From the NCBI RefSeq assembly GCF_000566685.1, contig NZ_AZQN01000009.1, positions 124,001 to 188,000 on the forward strand: a stretch of DNA of 64,000 nt, read 5' to 3'. The notes under the pieces are model-generated. The model searched no databases. It was not told the DNA's origin and saw only the letters and a list, made by a program, of their open reading frames with translations. Below, in pieces: positions 54,045 to 63,574 of the stretch (the stretch's first letter is position 1; each line of letters opens with the position of its first letter). Origin of the DNA: Dyadobacter tibetensis Y620-1 (lineage in GTDB: Bacteria; Bacteroidota; Bacteroidia; Cytophagales; Spirosomataceae). The translations under genes and the position numbers were made by a program.

Positions 54045-54878
54045 ATGAAAAAACGATATTCCGGCCTAGCTGCCGCTGCCATACTCTTTTTAGGCACCCT
54101 AGCTCAGGCCCAACCCAACTTGACAAAAATATGGGAAACAAAGGCAGAGTTACCCGTACCCGAGTCTGTACTTTACAGTGCAAAAGACAAACTATTGTAT
54201 GTATCCAATATTGACGGCCAGGCAGGAGAAAAGGATGGAAAAGGAAGTATCGCAAAGGTAGGCCTGGATGGGAAGATCATTGATAGCAACTGGGTCTCGG
54301 GGCTAAATGCTCCTAAAGGTATGGGTAAAATGGGCTATAGCCTATACGTAACCGATATCGATCACATCGTTGAGATCCACACCAAAACAGGAAAAATACT
54401 GAATAAATATCCAGTAGAAGGTGCCAAGTTCCTCAATGATCTAACCATCGACGCCAAGGGGAACATCTTTTTTACGGATATGCAAACTAAAAAAATCCAT
54501 AAACTTTATAAGGGGCAAGTAAGTACTTATCATGAGAATCTGACAAGGCCTAATGGTATCCTTGCCTTGGGCACCGATTTGCTCATCGCCGACAATGGGG
54601 TACTCAAACGCCTGTCGGGCCCCGATAAGTTAACAGTGGTGGCCGAAGGTATGGACCCAAGCAGCGACGGAATAGAAGAAATTAGACCCGGAGAATATCT
54701 AGTTTCCTGCTGGGCAGGGCTTATTTATCTGGTAAAATCTGACGGTAGTGTAGAAAAGCTTCTGGACACAAGTGCCCAAAAGATCAATTCCGCCGATATT
54801 GGTTATGATAATAGAAAAAAAATAGTCTATGTACCCACATTTCTAAAAAACAGTGTGGTGGCTTACCAGCTTAAATAA
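54045..54878 (+). CDS. SMP-30/gluconolactonase-like beta-propeller protein
   Basis: About 277 residues with a signal peptide (TLAQAQP). Repeating blades of a six-bladed propeller: LPVPESVLYSAKDKLLYVSNIDG, NAPKGMGKMGYSLYVTDIDHIVEI, KFLNDLTIDAKGNIFFTDMQTKKIHKL, RPNGILALGTDLLIADNG, SDGIEEIRPGEYLVSCWAGLIYLV. Asn/Asp residues in the NDLT and RPNG loops match calcium-binding sites of this superfamily. Probably a periplasmic lactonase or sugar-binding propeller. The frame opens at TTG 53997, within the -7 element; ATG 54045 with the signal peptide is preferred. Substrate unknown. Confidence 0.82.
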   Translation: MKKRYSGLAAAAILFLGTLAQAQPNLTKIWETKAELPVPESVLYSAKDKLLYVSNIDGQAGEKDGKGSIAKVGLDGKIIDSNWVSGLNAPKGMGKMGYSLYVTDIDHIVEIHTKTGKILNKYPVEGAKFLNDLTIDAKGNIFFTDMQTKKIHKLYKGQVSTYHENLTRPNGILALGTDLLIADNGVLKRLSGPDKLTVVAEGMDPSSDGIEEIRPGEYLVSCWAGLIYLVKSDGSVEKLLDTSAQKINSADIGYDNRKKIVYVPTFLKNSVVAYQLK

Positions 54879-54879
54879 A

Positions 54880-54887
54880 TATCTTTG
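54880..54887 (+). promoter_or_regulatory. -7 promoter element for the RRM protein gene
   Basis: TATCTTTG, exact TAnnTTTG, immediately after the stop codon of the SMP-30-like gene and 35 bases before the RRM protein ATG. No convincing -33 TTG. Confidence 0.45.
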
Positions 54888-54922
54888 TAACTCAAATCAA
54901 AACAATCAAACTGGCGTTTAGT

Positions 54923-55450
54923 ATGGACATTTTTGTAGGGAGTCTTTCTTTTAAACTGAAAGAAAGTGAGCTGCGGGAAGCTTTTGAAAAGTACGGAGAG
55001 GTAAACTCCGCAAAAATTATAATCGATAAGATTACCCGCCAAAGCAAAGGCTTTGGTTTCGTAGAAATGCCCGATGAGGAACAGGCACGCTTGGCCATTA
55101 GTCAACTTAATGGTGCTGAGATGCATGGACGTCCCTTGGTAGTAAACGAAGCTCAGAAAAAAGATGCAGGAGCCCCTCGTCCGGCACGTCCTGGATCTGG
55201 CAGGCCTGCCCCTACAGACCGATATATCCCTTCTAACACAGAAAGAAATACAGACTTTAGCCAAGGCTATTCTGCAGGTTCCGGTGAAGAGAAGCGCGGT
55301 GAGCGTGTCTTCCGGGATGCGGATAAACCCGCCGGAGGCAGCCGGTATAAGGACTATGGAAAAGGACGCGGAGACAATAAAAGGGGAGCCAGTTCCAAAC
55401 GTGGTGACAGCCGCCGCGGAAGAGGGAATGACTACGGCGACGATTGGTAG
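54923..55450 (+). CDS. RRM-domain RNA-binding protein with Gly/Arg-rich tail
   Basis: A 175-residue protein. A single RNA recognition motif covers residues 1-80, with RNP2 DIFVGSLSF and RNP1 KGFGFVEM. The remainder is low-complexity, rich in Gly, Arg, Asp, Lys, Pro and Ser (for example RGDSRRGRGNDYGDDW at the end), resembling disordered RGG-type tails. Bacterial RRM proteins of this kind are often cold-induced RNA chaperones or mRNA regulators. It has its own promoter motif and an exceptionally long perfect terminator hairpin, so it is an independent and probably well expressed unit. Confidence 0.92.
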   Translation: MDIFVGSLSFKLKESELREAFEKYGEVNSAKIIIDKITRQSKGFGFVEMPDEEQARLAISQLNGAEMHGRPLVVNEAQKKDAGAPRPARPGSGRPAPTDRYIPSNTERNTDFSQGYSAGSGEEKRGERVFRDADKPAGGSRYKDYGKGRGDNKRGASSKRGDSRRGRGNDYGDDW

Positions 55451-55463
55451 GAGTGAACTTCAG

Positions 55464-55519
55464 TTCCCATAAAAAAACAGCCGATAAGGGATGCCTTATC
55501 GGCTGTTTTTTTATGGGAA
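55464..55519. terminator. bidirectional terminator with 26-bp perfect arms
   Basis: Arms at 55464-55489 and 55494-55519 are exact reverse complements with a 4-base loop (GATG). The GC core is CAGCCGATAAGG, flanked by seven As and seven Ts. It serves the RRM gene and the convergent phosphoethanolamine transferase-like gene. Confidence 0.95.
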
Positions 55520-55534
55520 TCCTTTCATTTGATT

Positions 55535-57265
55535 TTATCGATCAAAAAGAATTTTATTTCCCACCACCCTACGTTTCTTCACCTTGTAGTCCTTCATAAG
55601 AAACGAAGCTGAAGGGTCGAATAGGGTCGATTCAAAACCGGATAACACCTGTATATCATGAAAGAAATTATCGGTCATAGCCGGAATACGGCCAGCCCGA
55701 ACCAGCTGCCGGGCCAAAGTAGGCTGTCGGTCCATGTAACCAGGGGAAAGGTATACCAAAAAAGGGATGGTGGACATTCCTCTGCGATAATTTTCCTGGT
55801 TATGCTGATATTTCATGTCTTCTCCATGGTCTGATAAATAGCAGATCAAATCGAAACCTCGTTCCCTAGCCGTTTTAATTAATTGACTCACTACAAAGTC
55901 ATTATAGGCTACCGTATTTAAATAGCTATTAAGATCGTTAACCTTATTAGACTTAAATGCTTCAAAATCCTTGGGGTACCGATCATTATAAAACCAATGA
56001 GAACCCATGAGATGCACAAAAAATACCTGCTTCTCCTGATCGGAACTATCCGTATAAGCTTTAAATATATCAATCAATTCATGGTCATAATAATTCCCGG
56101 AAGCCGACTCTGCATTCTTTAGACTATTGCGGGAGGCAGTGAAATAGCGATGGTCTGCCGTCGCCGATATCACGGCATTGGGGGTATCATATTTCCCCAG
56201 CGGAGCCTGATTAGATAGCCAGAAGGAAGTATATTCCCCCTTATTGAACAGGTCCAAAATGGTGACAGAATTCTGGAATGCTATATTGTTTTCATTATTT
56301 ATATTGGTAAGGACTTTCTTGAGAGCGGGCACTGTATTTGCCTCGGGAGAAATCATATCCCATAACTTGAAAAGCCGACCCTGACTGGTATCTGCTTCCA
56401 AGGCCCGTAGATGCGGACTAGTCTCTCTAGGATATCCATAAATCCCCATATATTCCCGGTTGAGAGATTCCCCCAGAATGATCATAACCTTCCTGGCTGC
56501 CCCCTGGTGGTCCTGAATCTGAAAGGGATTCTGGCTTAAACCCTTGGTCCTGTCCTCTACCATCTTCTTTAAAGTTGCCTTGGACTTAAGATGTAGTAAA
56601 TACTCGGTGGTGAGTGCACCCACAGGTCCAGAGAAGGTCGATAAAGCGAATCCTAATAACATTACCGGCAATACAAACTTATTGACCCCGGGCCCTCTGG
56701 TTACCCTGTTTTTAGGATTCAACAGGACATATATCCCCCCTACAAGTATCAGTACAACGAATAAGTGACCATATCCCAGCTTTCCACTGAGGTATTCTTT
56801 TGACTCATTATCATTGGTAATGAATAAGGTGTTGATAATTGCACGGGAAATTTTGGAGTGTTCTGCTATGAAATACAATAGAGAAACTATATTGATACTA
56901 CTGAAAATCAGGAGGGGAACAAATAGCCAGCGCTGTATTTTATTATCGCTGTTATAAAGTACTAATCCAGCATACAGATAAGATAAGGTGGCAAATAGAA
57001 ACACCCCAAATCTTAAAAAATGAGGAATGATATACCAGGAGAAGAAATAGGCCGCAATGATAATAGAGAGCATAATAGCCTGTGACCTGCCAATAGGTTG
57101 AAGATATATCCTGGACACGACAAACAGGATTCCCAGAAGACCACAAAATATCCAATAAACGAATTGATAAGCAGAATAATAATATTGGTCGATGCTGATA
57201 TAAAGGCCAAAAATTATGCTGGCAATGAATATCAGAAGTAGACCGTACTTTTTAAAAAATTGCAT
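55535..57265 (-). CDS. phosphoethanolamine transferase-like membrane sulfatase-fold protein
   Basis: A 576-residue protein. The N-terminal part has about six to seven membrane helices (residues 5-220). The C-terminal catalytic domain has VMIILGESLNREYMGIYGYPRETSPHL (metal-binding Glu and substrate loop), SPEANTVPALKKVLT whose Thr is the likely nucleophile, VFFVHLMGSHWFYNDRYP and CYLSDHGEDM for the metal site, as in EptA/OpgE-type enzymes. These transfer phosphoethanolamine to lipid A or glycans on the periplasmic face, often altering resistance to cationic peptides. The acceptor is not determinable. Convergent with the RRM gene. Confidence 0.85.
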   Translation of the reverse strand: MQFFKKYGLLLIFIASIIFGLYISIDQYYYSAYQFVYWIFCGLLGILFVVSRIYLQPIGRSQAIMLSIIIAAYFFSWYIIPHFLRFGVFLFATLSYLYAGLVLYNSDNKIQRWLFVPLLIFSSINIVSLLYFIAEHSKISRAIINTLFITNDNESKEYLSGKLGYGHLFVVLILVGGIYVLLNPKNRVTRGPGVNKFVLPVMLLGFALSTFSGPVGALTTEYLLHLKSKATLKKMVEDRTKGLSQNPFQIQDHQGAARKVMIILGESLNREYMGIYGYPRETSPHLRALEADTSQGRLFKLWDMISPEANTVPALKKVLTNINNENNIAFQNSVTILDLFNKGEYTSFWLSNQAPLGKYDTPNAVISATADHRYFTASRNSLKNAESASGNYYDHELIDIFKAYTDSSDQEKQVFFVHLMGSHWFYNDRYPKDFEAFKSNKVNDLNSYLNTVAYNDFVVSQLIKTARERGFDLICYLSDHGEDMKYQHNQENYRRGMSTIPFLVYLSPGYMDRQPTLARQLVRAGRIPAMTDNFFHDIQVLSGFESTLFDPSASFLMKDYKVKKRRVVGNKILFDR

Positions 57266-57430
57266 TTATACTAACGTTGAGTTCCCTTGTTAACGACTGG
57301 GGAAACGCTTATCGGGAAATTTGGCGTTCCTAACTGCTAAGATAAAAACTAACTCTACAAAACATACGAAATCGGTCTAGATTCCCTACAAAAGTCCCTG
57401 GATATTGCATTTTCATTCAACATTTATACA

Positions 57431-57465
57431 AAAAGCCTGGAAGTACGGTGTACCTCCAGGCTTTT
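57431..57465 (-). terminator. Rho-independent terminator after the MFS gene
   Basis: On the minus strand a stem with an AAAAGCCTGGA / TCCAGGCTTTT core plus a GTAC inner stem (one mismatch) ends in five Ts, 31 bases beyond the MFS stop. Confidence 0.85.
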
Positions 57466-57495
57466 CACTTTAACTTTAACCTTCAATAGGAGCGG

Positions 57496-58689
57496 TTAAT
57501 TGGCTGCCTTAATCTTATTGTCCTTAAAGAATAACACAAAAAGCACCAATACTACCGCCGTGATACCCGCCGGCACCATCCATATACTCGTCCAGTTCTT
57601 CACTCCGTCGATGGTATACATATCAGCAACTAGGCCAGCCATCCAGGAACCAATCCCCATCCCGATACCATATGTAGCGATCGAAATAAGTCCCTGAGCC
57701 GACGATCTATATTTTTCTCCCGCTTTGCTATCGGTATAAATCTGACCGGTAACAAAGAAGAAATCGTAACACACACCATGTAGGATAATGGCCAGATACA
57801 ATAACCATTCGCTGTTAACGTCCCCATATCCAAAACCGATAAATCGAATGACCCAGGCGATCAGCCCAACAATTAACATCCATTTAACTCCCCACTTGCG
57901 GAAAGCTAAAGGAATAAGGAGCATAAAAACGACTTCGGAAGCCTGACCTAACGACATTTTATTCTCAACATTGGTCATGCCCGCGTCGGTAAGAGACGGG
58001 TTGGCCATAGCGTAATAGAAAGAGAGCGGAATACAAATCAGCAGGGAAGAGATAAAGAAAATCGTGAAAGACCGGTCTCTGAAAAGTGTGAAAGCATCCA
58101 ACCCTAGGATATCAGAAAATGAGTTACCCCTGGCGCTGGGTTTGGGAGGCGTATTGGGTAAGAAGAAGGAATAGACCCCTAATAAAGCCGAAGTCACCAT
58201 CGAAATTTTAAAGATCATAACATTATCCCCAAATCCGTAGAAGCCAATAATGTTAGAAACTACAATCCAGGCTACCGTGCCCATTACGCGTATGGCAGGA
58301 AAATCTTTTTCCGAATCTTGCACCTGCTGCATAGCAATGGAGGTAGTCAGAGCCATGGTTGGAGCGAAAGTGATGCAATATACGAGGATGCCCCAAAAGA
58401 AAATATTGGCATCGGTGACACTGGTAAGGTAAAATAGAACTGCAGACCCGGCCAGGCTTAGCACTCCGAGGACTTTCTGAGCGGCGAAATACCGATCGGC
58501 AATCATACCCACAAAAAAGGGTGCGATGATCATGGCTATCGAGAATGCGGCATAGGCATTTCCCACTTGCTGACCCGTAGCATCTAGCTGGGTAAACATG
58601 TATTTACTCATTTGGCCGTACCATGAGCCCCATACGAAATAGAGGAGAAACATCATGGCCATTAATTGAAATCTCGTCGAATTTTTCAT
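57496..58689 (-). CDS. MFS transporter, nucleoside permease (NupG)-like
   Basis: A 397-residue protein with twelve predicted helices. N-terminal MAMMFLLYFVWGSWYGQM with GNAYAAFSIAMIIAPFFVGMIADRYFAAQKVLG is typical of the nucleoside:H+ symporter group, as are the mid-protein FAPTMALTTSIAMQQV and HGVCYDFFFVTGQIYTDSKAG segments. It probably imports nucleosides or a sugar derivative. It lies 42 bases downstream of mutS on the same strand. In Bacteroidota many members of this group sit in sugar-catabolism loci, so nucleoside specificity is not assured. Confidence 0.85.
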   Translation of the reverse strand: MKNSTRFQLMAMMFLLYFVWGSWYGQMSKYMFTQLDATGQQVGNAYAAFSIAMIIAPFFVGMIADRYFAAQKVLGVLSLAGSAVLFYLTSVTDANIFFWGILVYCITFAPTMALTTSIAMQQVQDSEKDFPAIRVMGTVAWIVVSNIIGFYGFGDNVMIFKISMVTSALLGVYSFFLPNTPPKPSARGNSFSDILGLDAFTLFRDRSFTIFFISSLLICIPLSFYYAMANPSLTDAGMTNVENKMSLGQASEVVFMLLIPLAFRKWGVKWMLIVGLIAWVIRFIGFGYGDVNSEWLLYLAIILHGVCYDFFFVTGQIYTDSKAGEKYRSSAQGLISIATYGIGMGIGSWMAGLVADMYTIDGVKNWTSIWMVPAGITAVVLVLFVLFFKDNKIKAAN

Positions 58690-58731
58690 TTACTGGATAA
58701 AAAAATATAGGTTAAGGAATTGTTTAGGAAT

Positions 58732-61368
58732 TTACTTTTTCATTATCTTCTGAAGCTCATTAAGCTTCAAAAGGGCTTCTATGGGGGATAGGGTATTAAC
58801 ATCTATCTGGCCCAATTTTTCTTTGAGCTCCTCTATACGCGGGTCTGCTGGCTCAAAAATACTCAGTTGATAATTGTTCTTAGGTACCTCTTTAATTTTC
58901 TTTTTATGATGCTCAGCCTTATGATCCTTTTCAAGATGCTGCATAATCTCGCTAGCTCTCAGCACAATAGGCTGCGGCATGCCTGCAATCTGGGCTACGT
59001 GAATACCGAAACTATGGGCACTCCCGCCGGGTTTTAGCTTCCTAAGAAAAATTACTTTATTATCCACTTCCTTTACGGCCACATTGAAATTTTTGATGCG
59101 GGGAAAGTCCTCTGCGAGTTGGTTTAGCTCGTGGTAATGGGTGGCAAAAAGGGTTTTGGGCTTTATTTTTTTCTGGCTATGCAAATATTCTGTAATGGCC
59201 CAAGCGATAGACACGCCGTCATAAGTGCTGGTTCCACGACCAATTTCATCCATTAAGACCAGGCTTCTATCACTTAGATTATTAAGAATACTAGCCGTTT
59301 CGGTCATTTCCACCATGAAAGTACTCTCTCCACGGCTAAGGTTGTCACTGGCTCCAACCCGGGTAAAAATCTTGTCAACAATTCCCAGTGTAGCTGCATT
59401 GGCCGGAACAAAAGATCCCATTTGTGCCATCAGAACGATCAGCGCAGTTTGTCGTAGCAGCGCAGACTTCCCCGCCATATTGGGACCGGTAATGATAATA
59501 ATCTGCTGGGTACTATCGTCCAGATACAGATCATTGGGAATATAGGACTCCCCTACTGGGAGCTGTTGCTCAATTACCGGATGTCGGCCGGCTTTGATAT
59601 CGAGTTCTTTCCCATCGCTCATCATGGGTTTGGTATAATTATTCTTTCGCGCTACGCTAGCAAATGAGCTCAGAGCGTCCAGGGTAGATATCACCAGAGC
59701 ATTTTGCTGGATAGTACCTACATATTCCATGGCCGTGAGCACCATTTCATTGAAAATGCGAAACTCTATAGCCCCAATACGGTCCTCTGCATTTAAGATT
59801 TTCTCTTCATATTCTTTTAACTCTGGAGTAATATACCGTTCCGCATTCACCAGAGTCTGTTTACGAATCCAGTCGGCAGGTACCTTGTCCTTATGCGAAT
59901 GAGTCACCTCCAGATAGTAGCCAAATACCCGGTTATAGGCAATTTTTAGAGAGCCTATTCCGGTTCGTTCCATTTCTCTATTTTGTAGTTTTACCAGATA
60001 ATCCTTTCCCTCATAGGAAATGGCATGTAGCTCGTCCAACTCTTCATCCACACCTGAACGGATCATTTTACCCTGATTAGCCAGAACCGGAGCATCTTCT
60101 CGAAGCTGAGTCTCTATACGTTCTACCAGGAAGCTGCAGGCATTAAGCTGGTCGATATACCTGTTTAATGTGGCCCGCACCGTACTTGATTTTTCGGTTT
60201 GATTGCTATCACGGAGCTTACCCAGTAACTCCTTAATGGGACCAATCTGCTTTAAGGATTTTTTAAGTTGCACCATTTCCCTGGGACTGATCCTGCGCAC
60301 AGCTACCTTCGATATCAGGCGTTCCAAATCCCCGATCTGCTTCATAGCATGTATCAAATCCTCATGCAGGTCGGCATTGCCTAAGAAATAAGCGACCGTG
60401 TTGAGGCGTTCCTCTATGGGTGCGCGTTCTTTCAATGGAAGCACCATCCATTTGCGCATCATGCGAGCCCCCATGGGCGTTACCGTCTGATCCATGATCT
60501 GGATCAGTGCTACTCCTCCTTCCTGTTGCGGATAAACCAGTTCCAGGTTTCGAATAGTAAAGCGATCGAGCCATACATAACGCTCCTCTTCCAGCCTTGT
60601 TACGTTTCCGATATGGCTGACCTCACGATGCTCCGTTTCTTTCAGATAGTGAAGGATAACTCCAGCGGCCACAATCCCCAGTGGAAGGCTTTCAATTCCA
60701 TACCCCTTGAGCGTGGTGGTCTGAAAATGGGTGGTAAGTTGCTCATAGGCATAGTCATAACCAAAACACCAGTCTTCCAGCATATAGGTATGAAACTTCC
60801 CTCCAAACAGCGTATTAAATTCACTTTTATGTTTTTTGCAATAAAGCACCTCCGAAGGTGAAAAGCCCTGAAGCATTTTATCGACATAAGCCGCGTTTCC
60901 CTGAGAAGTCATAAACTCTCCAGTGGATATATCCAGAAAAGCGACGCCGTAGAGATCCTCATTCGTAAGGTGTACCGCAGCTAAGTAGTTGTTTTTGCGT
61001 ATATCCAGAACATTATCGTTCATGGACACACCGGGTGTTACCAGTTCAGTTACGCCTCGTTTGACTATCCCCTTCGCTGTAGAAGGGTCTTCTAATTGGT
61101 CACAGATAGCCACACGCTCCCCAGCCCGAACCAATTTGGGAAGATAGTTATCCAGTGAATGGTGTGGAAAACCTGCCAACTCCTCATGAGCTCCCCCATT
61201 ATTCCGCTTCGTGAGTACAATACCTAGGATCTTAGAGGCCCTGATGGCATCCTCACCAAAGGTTTCGTAAAAGTCGCCTACCCTGAACAAAAGTAATGCT
61301 CCTGGATACTTGGCCTTTATCTGATTGTACTGCTTACTGAGTGGAGTCTCCTTCTTTGCCTTTGCCAA
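58732..61368 (-). CDS. mutS: DNA mismatch repair protein MutS
   Basis: An 878-residue full-length MutS. The mismatch-binding N-terminus has [33 protein letters not shown], containing the family GDFYE motif. Connector, core and clamp domains follow, then the ATPase with Walker [14 protein letters not shown], the ST motif [15 protein letters not shown], Walker [16 protein letters not shown], and ATHYHEL. A C-terminal helix-turn-helix region and a short C-terminal tail complete it. It recognises base mismatches and small loops. It has a well-formed promoter upstream (-33 TTG, 19-base spacer, -7 TAATTTTG). MutL is not adjacent. Confidence 0.98.
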   Translation of the reverse strand: MAKAKKETPLSKQYNQIKAKYPGALLLFRVGDFYETFGEDAIRASKILGIVLTKRNNGGAHEELAGFPHHSLDNYLPKLVRAGERVAICDQLEDPSTAKGIVKRGVTELVTPGVSMNDNVLDIRKNNYLAAVHLTNEDLYGVAFLDISTGEFMTSQGNAAYVDKMLQGFSPSEVLYCKKHKSEFNTLFGGKFHTYMLEDWCFGYDYAYEQLTTHFQTTTLKGYGIESLPLGIVAAGVILHYLKETEHREVSHIGNVTRLEEERYVWLDRFTIRNLELVYPQQEGGVALIQIMDQTVTPMGARMMRKWMVLPLKERAPIEERLNTVAYFLGNADLHEDLIHAMKQIGDLERLISKVAVRRISPREMVQLKKSLKQIGPIKELLGKLRDSNQTEKSSTVRATLNRYIDQLNACSFLVERIETQLREDAPVLANQGKMIRSGVDEELDELHAISYEGKDYLVKLQNREMERTGIGSLKIAYNRVFGYYLEVTHSHKDKVPADWIRKQTLVNAERYITPELKEYEEKILNAEDRIGAIEFRIFNEMVLTAMEYVGTIQQNALVISTLDALSSFASVARKNNYTKPMMSDGKELDIKAGRHPVIEQQLPVGESYIPNDLYLDDSTQQIIIITGPNMAGKSALLRQTALIVLMAQMGSFVPANAATLGIVDKIFTRVGASDNLSRGESTFMVEMTETASILNNLSDRSLVLMDEIGRGTSTYDGVSIAWAITEYLHSQKKIKPKTLFATHYHELNQLAEDFPRIKNFNVAVKEVDNKVIFLRKLKPGGSAHSFGIHVAQIAGMPQPIVLRASEIMQHLEKDHKAEHHKKKIKEVPKNNYQLSIFEPADPRIEELKEKLGQIDVNTLSPIEALLKLNELQKIMKK

Positions 61369-61399
61369 TGAATCGATATTTATGAAAAATGTGTAACTA

Positions 61400-61429
61400 C
61401 AAAATTAACGCTTCTATCTGGTTAGGCAA
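61400..61429 (-). promoter_or_regulatory. mutS promoter (-33 and -7 elements)
   Basis: On the minus strand TTG (61429-61427), a 19-base spacer, then TAATTTTG (61407-61400), an exact TAnnTTTG. This is the best-formed Bacteroidota promoter found in the window and gives a leader of about 25 bases. Confidence 0.7.
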
Positions 61430-61463
61430 GGCATATTAAGTCGAAAACCTGTCAAATATCCAA

Positions 61464-62054
61464 TTATCGATACAGTTTAGGAAGATCCTCTTTTGGAAGC
61501 TCCAGCACTTGACCTGGCAGGCTTATTCTATAGTCAGCCAGGTTGACCGAGCCTATAGCCTGCCTTACAAGCCGCAAGGTAGGAAGGCCCGCCGCCGCCG
61601 TCATTTTACGCACCTGCCTGTTCTTACCTTCATGAATGATCAGTTCCAGCCAGGAAGTAGGAACTGTTTTACGAAAGCGCACTGGCGGAGTCCTTTCCGG
61701 CAGTTGCGGCTCTTCAATAGCTCTGGCTCGTGCGGGTAAGGTTTTGTATTGTTTCCCATTGATAGAAATCATAACCCCCTTTCGAAGCTGGGCACAAGCC
61801 TCCGGGTCTACCATACCCTCGACCTGAGCGATATAGGTTTTGGAATGTTTATTTTTGGGATCCAAAAGCTTTGTCTTCAAAAAATTATCATTGGTCAGTA
61901 GTAACAGCCCTTCACTGTCGGCATCCAATCGTCCTACAGGATAAATATCTTTGTCAAAGGAATAATCCAAATCGGCCAACGTAGCATGCTCCCCTTCCCG
62001 GCTAAACTGCGACAACATGCCAAAAGGCTTATAGATAATATAATACTGGTACAT
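61464..62054 (-). CDS. rRNA pseudouridine synthase, RluE/RsuA group
   Basis: A 196-residue protein that starts directly in the catalytic domain (MYQYYIIYKPFGMLSQFS), without an S4 domain, as in RluE. Catalytic motif GRLDADSEGLLLLTND (Asp nucleophile), then ISKTYIAQVEG-like HSKTYIAQVEG, and the ending HEGKNRQVRKMTAAAGLPTLRLVRQAIGSV. RluE modifies U2457 of 23S rRNA in E. coli; the precise target here is by homology. A -7 promoter element lies 7 bases upstream of the ATG. Confidence 0.9.
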   Translation of the reverse strand: MYQYYIIYKPFGMLSQFSREGEHATLADLDYSFDKDIYPVGRLDADSEGLLLLTNDNFLKTKLLDPKNKHSKTYIAQVEGMVDPEACAQLRKGVMISINGKQYKTLPARARAIEEPQLPERTPPVRFRKTVPTSWLELIIHEGKNRQVRKMTAAAGLPTLRLVRQAIGSVNLADYRISLPGQVLELPKEDLPKLYR

Positions 62055-62061
62055 TAAATTA

Positions 62062-62069
62062 CAAATTTA
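62062..62069 (-). promoter_or_regulatory. -7 promoter element for the RluE-like gene
   Basis: Reads TAAATTTG on the minus strand, an exact match, with its 3' end only 7 bases from the ATG. A transcript starting at the usual distance would be leaderless or nearly so. Confidence 0.45.
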
Positions 62070-62173
62070 TAAATCATCATATTATGTCGGTGGCTTGCTC
62101 CCAACCTAGCCCCATATTCAAAAGACAGCCGACCTGAGTATATGCCAATCAGGTCTTATTCCCCATTCCTGAA

Positions 62174-62740
62174 TTAGGAATTAAGCTGTAAATGTTCCAT
62201 CATCTTCCCCATTAACGGCTTTTCTTTTTTTACCTCAAAACCCAAATTTAAATATAAACGCCTGGCTCTGGAGTTCTCCATATCTACTAACAGGCCGAGC
62301 GTCCCCTTTTGCCGGACTACATACCGGTCAATCAGCGTCTTCAACAAAGTGGATCCGAGTCCTTGGCCCTGATAATTAGGGTCAACGCCTAAGGTATCGA
62401 TATACCATTCTCCCACCTCCGATTCGTCTTCAGGAGTGAATGGTAAATGTAGTTGCTGGTTAATATATTCAGCAATCGGACGGCGTAAGTGCGGCAGGTA
62501 AGCCCCGTTATATACATTGACCACTGCGATTACCCTACCCTTATGTTCCGCCACCAAACAATTTTCATAGGAATATTGATTGGCAGGCAATGCAGTAAAA
62601 TAATTTAAGAACGCCAGAGCCTTAGCCTCATTTTGATCATGAATAAATGCGGATACAATTTCTCGCATAGCCAAAAGTAGGAGCCGGGCAATGGACCCTG
62701 CATCTGCTGCCTGGGCATCTCTTATGATAATATCTTTCAT
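62174..62740 (-). CDS. GNAT family N-acetyltransferase
   Basis: A 188-residue protein with a single GNAT domain: IRDAQAADAGSIARLLLLAM at the start, WYIDTLGVDPNYQGQGLGSTLLKTLIDRY carrying the acetyl-CoA pyrophosphate loop (QGQGLG), and the terminal ENSRARRLYLNLGFEVKKE segment. The substrate cannot be inferred. It lies between exonuclease III and the RluE-like gene on the same strand, 41 bases after the exonuclease gene. Confidence 0.9.
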   Translation of the reverse strand: MKDIIIRDAQAADAGSIARLLLLAMREIVSAFIHDQNEAKALAFLNYFTALPANQYSYENCLVAEHKGRVIAVVNVYNGAYLPHLRRPIAEYINQQLHLPFTPEDESEVGEWYIDTLGVDPNYQGQGLGSTLLKTLIDRYVVRQKGTLGLLVDMENSRARRLYLNLGFEVKKEKPLMGKMMEHLQLNS

Positions 62741-62781
62741 GGATCAGAAAAAAGGGCAGTCACCCATTCAGGTTACGTACT

Positions 62782-63552
62782 TTAAAGTACCTCTATATCG
62801 ACCCATACCGGGCAGTGGTCGGAATGAACGGCATCGTTAAACTGACGGCTGCCTCGAATTCGGTCTTTAAGGGGTTCAGATACGGAGATATAATCGATAC
62901 GCCAGCCTTTATTATTAGCCCGGGCCCCCGCCCGGTAAGTCCACCAACTATATTCGGTAAGGTCCGGATTAAGATAACGAAAAGAATCCAGCTGACCACT
63001 TTCAAACCACCGGGTCATCCAGGCTCTCTCTTCCGGCAAAAAGCCCGAGGACTTCTGATTTCCTTTCGGATTGTGGATATCCATTTCCGTATGGGCGATA
63101 TTATAATCCCCACAAATAATCAGATTAGGTCTTTCTTTCTTAAGGGCTTCTACCCAGATAAAAAAGTCATCTAAAAATTGCATTTTCAAGGTTTGCCTCA
63201 CATCCCCCGTTGTCCCGGATGGAAAGTAACAGTTCAAAACAGTGATGTCTCCGAAATCGGCTCGAAGAATGCGCCCCTCACTATCAAATACGGGAATCTG
63301 CATACCCATCGCAATAAAATCGGCAGGTATTTTTGAAAATATTGCTACCCCACTATAACCTTTTTTCTCGGCCGCATACCAGCCCACCAGCTGATATCCC
63401 AAGCCTTCGAATAGAGTTAAATCTACCTGGTCGGCTGTCGCTTTAACCTCTTGGAAACACAGCAGGTCAAAATTTTTGTCTCGAAGCCAATCGATCAGTC
63501 CATTTTTGATTGCAGCACGAATGCCGTTCACATTATAGGTTAGTATTTCCAT
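62782..63552 (-). CDS. xth: exodeoxyribonuclease III
   Basis: A 256-residue member of the EEP/AP-endonuclease family: MEILTYNVNGIRAAIKNGLIDWL, CFQEVKATADQVDL (metal Glu), YPSGTTG-like CYFPSGTTGDVRQ, ICGDYNIAHTEMDIHNPKGN, SWWTYRAGARANNKGWRIDYISVSE and the terminal SDHCPVWVDI catalytic His. It excises abasic sites and 3' blocking groups in base excision repair. Full length, cytoplasmic, probably co-transcribed with its neighbours. Confidence 0.95.
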   Translation of the reverse strand: MEILTYNVNGIRAAIKNGLIDWLRDKNFDLLCFQEVKATADQVDLTLFEGLGYQLVGWYAAEKKGYSGVAIFSKIPADFIAMGMQIPVFDSEGRILRADFGDITVLNCYFPSGTTGDVRQTLKMQFLDDFFIWVEALKKERPNLIICGDYNIAHTEMDIHNPKGNQKSSGFLPEERAWMTRWFESGQLDSFRYLNPDLTEYSWWTYRAGARANNKGWRIDYISVSEPLKDRIRGSRQFNDAVHSDHCPVWVDIEVL

Positions 63553-63574
63553 GGTCTCTAATTTGTGGTGGGTG

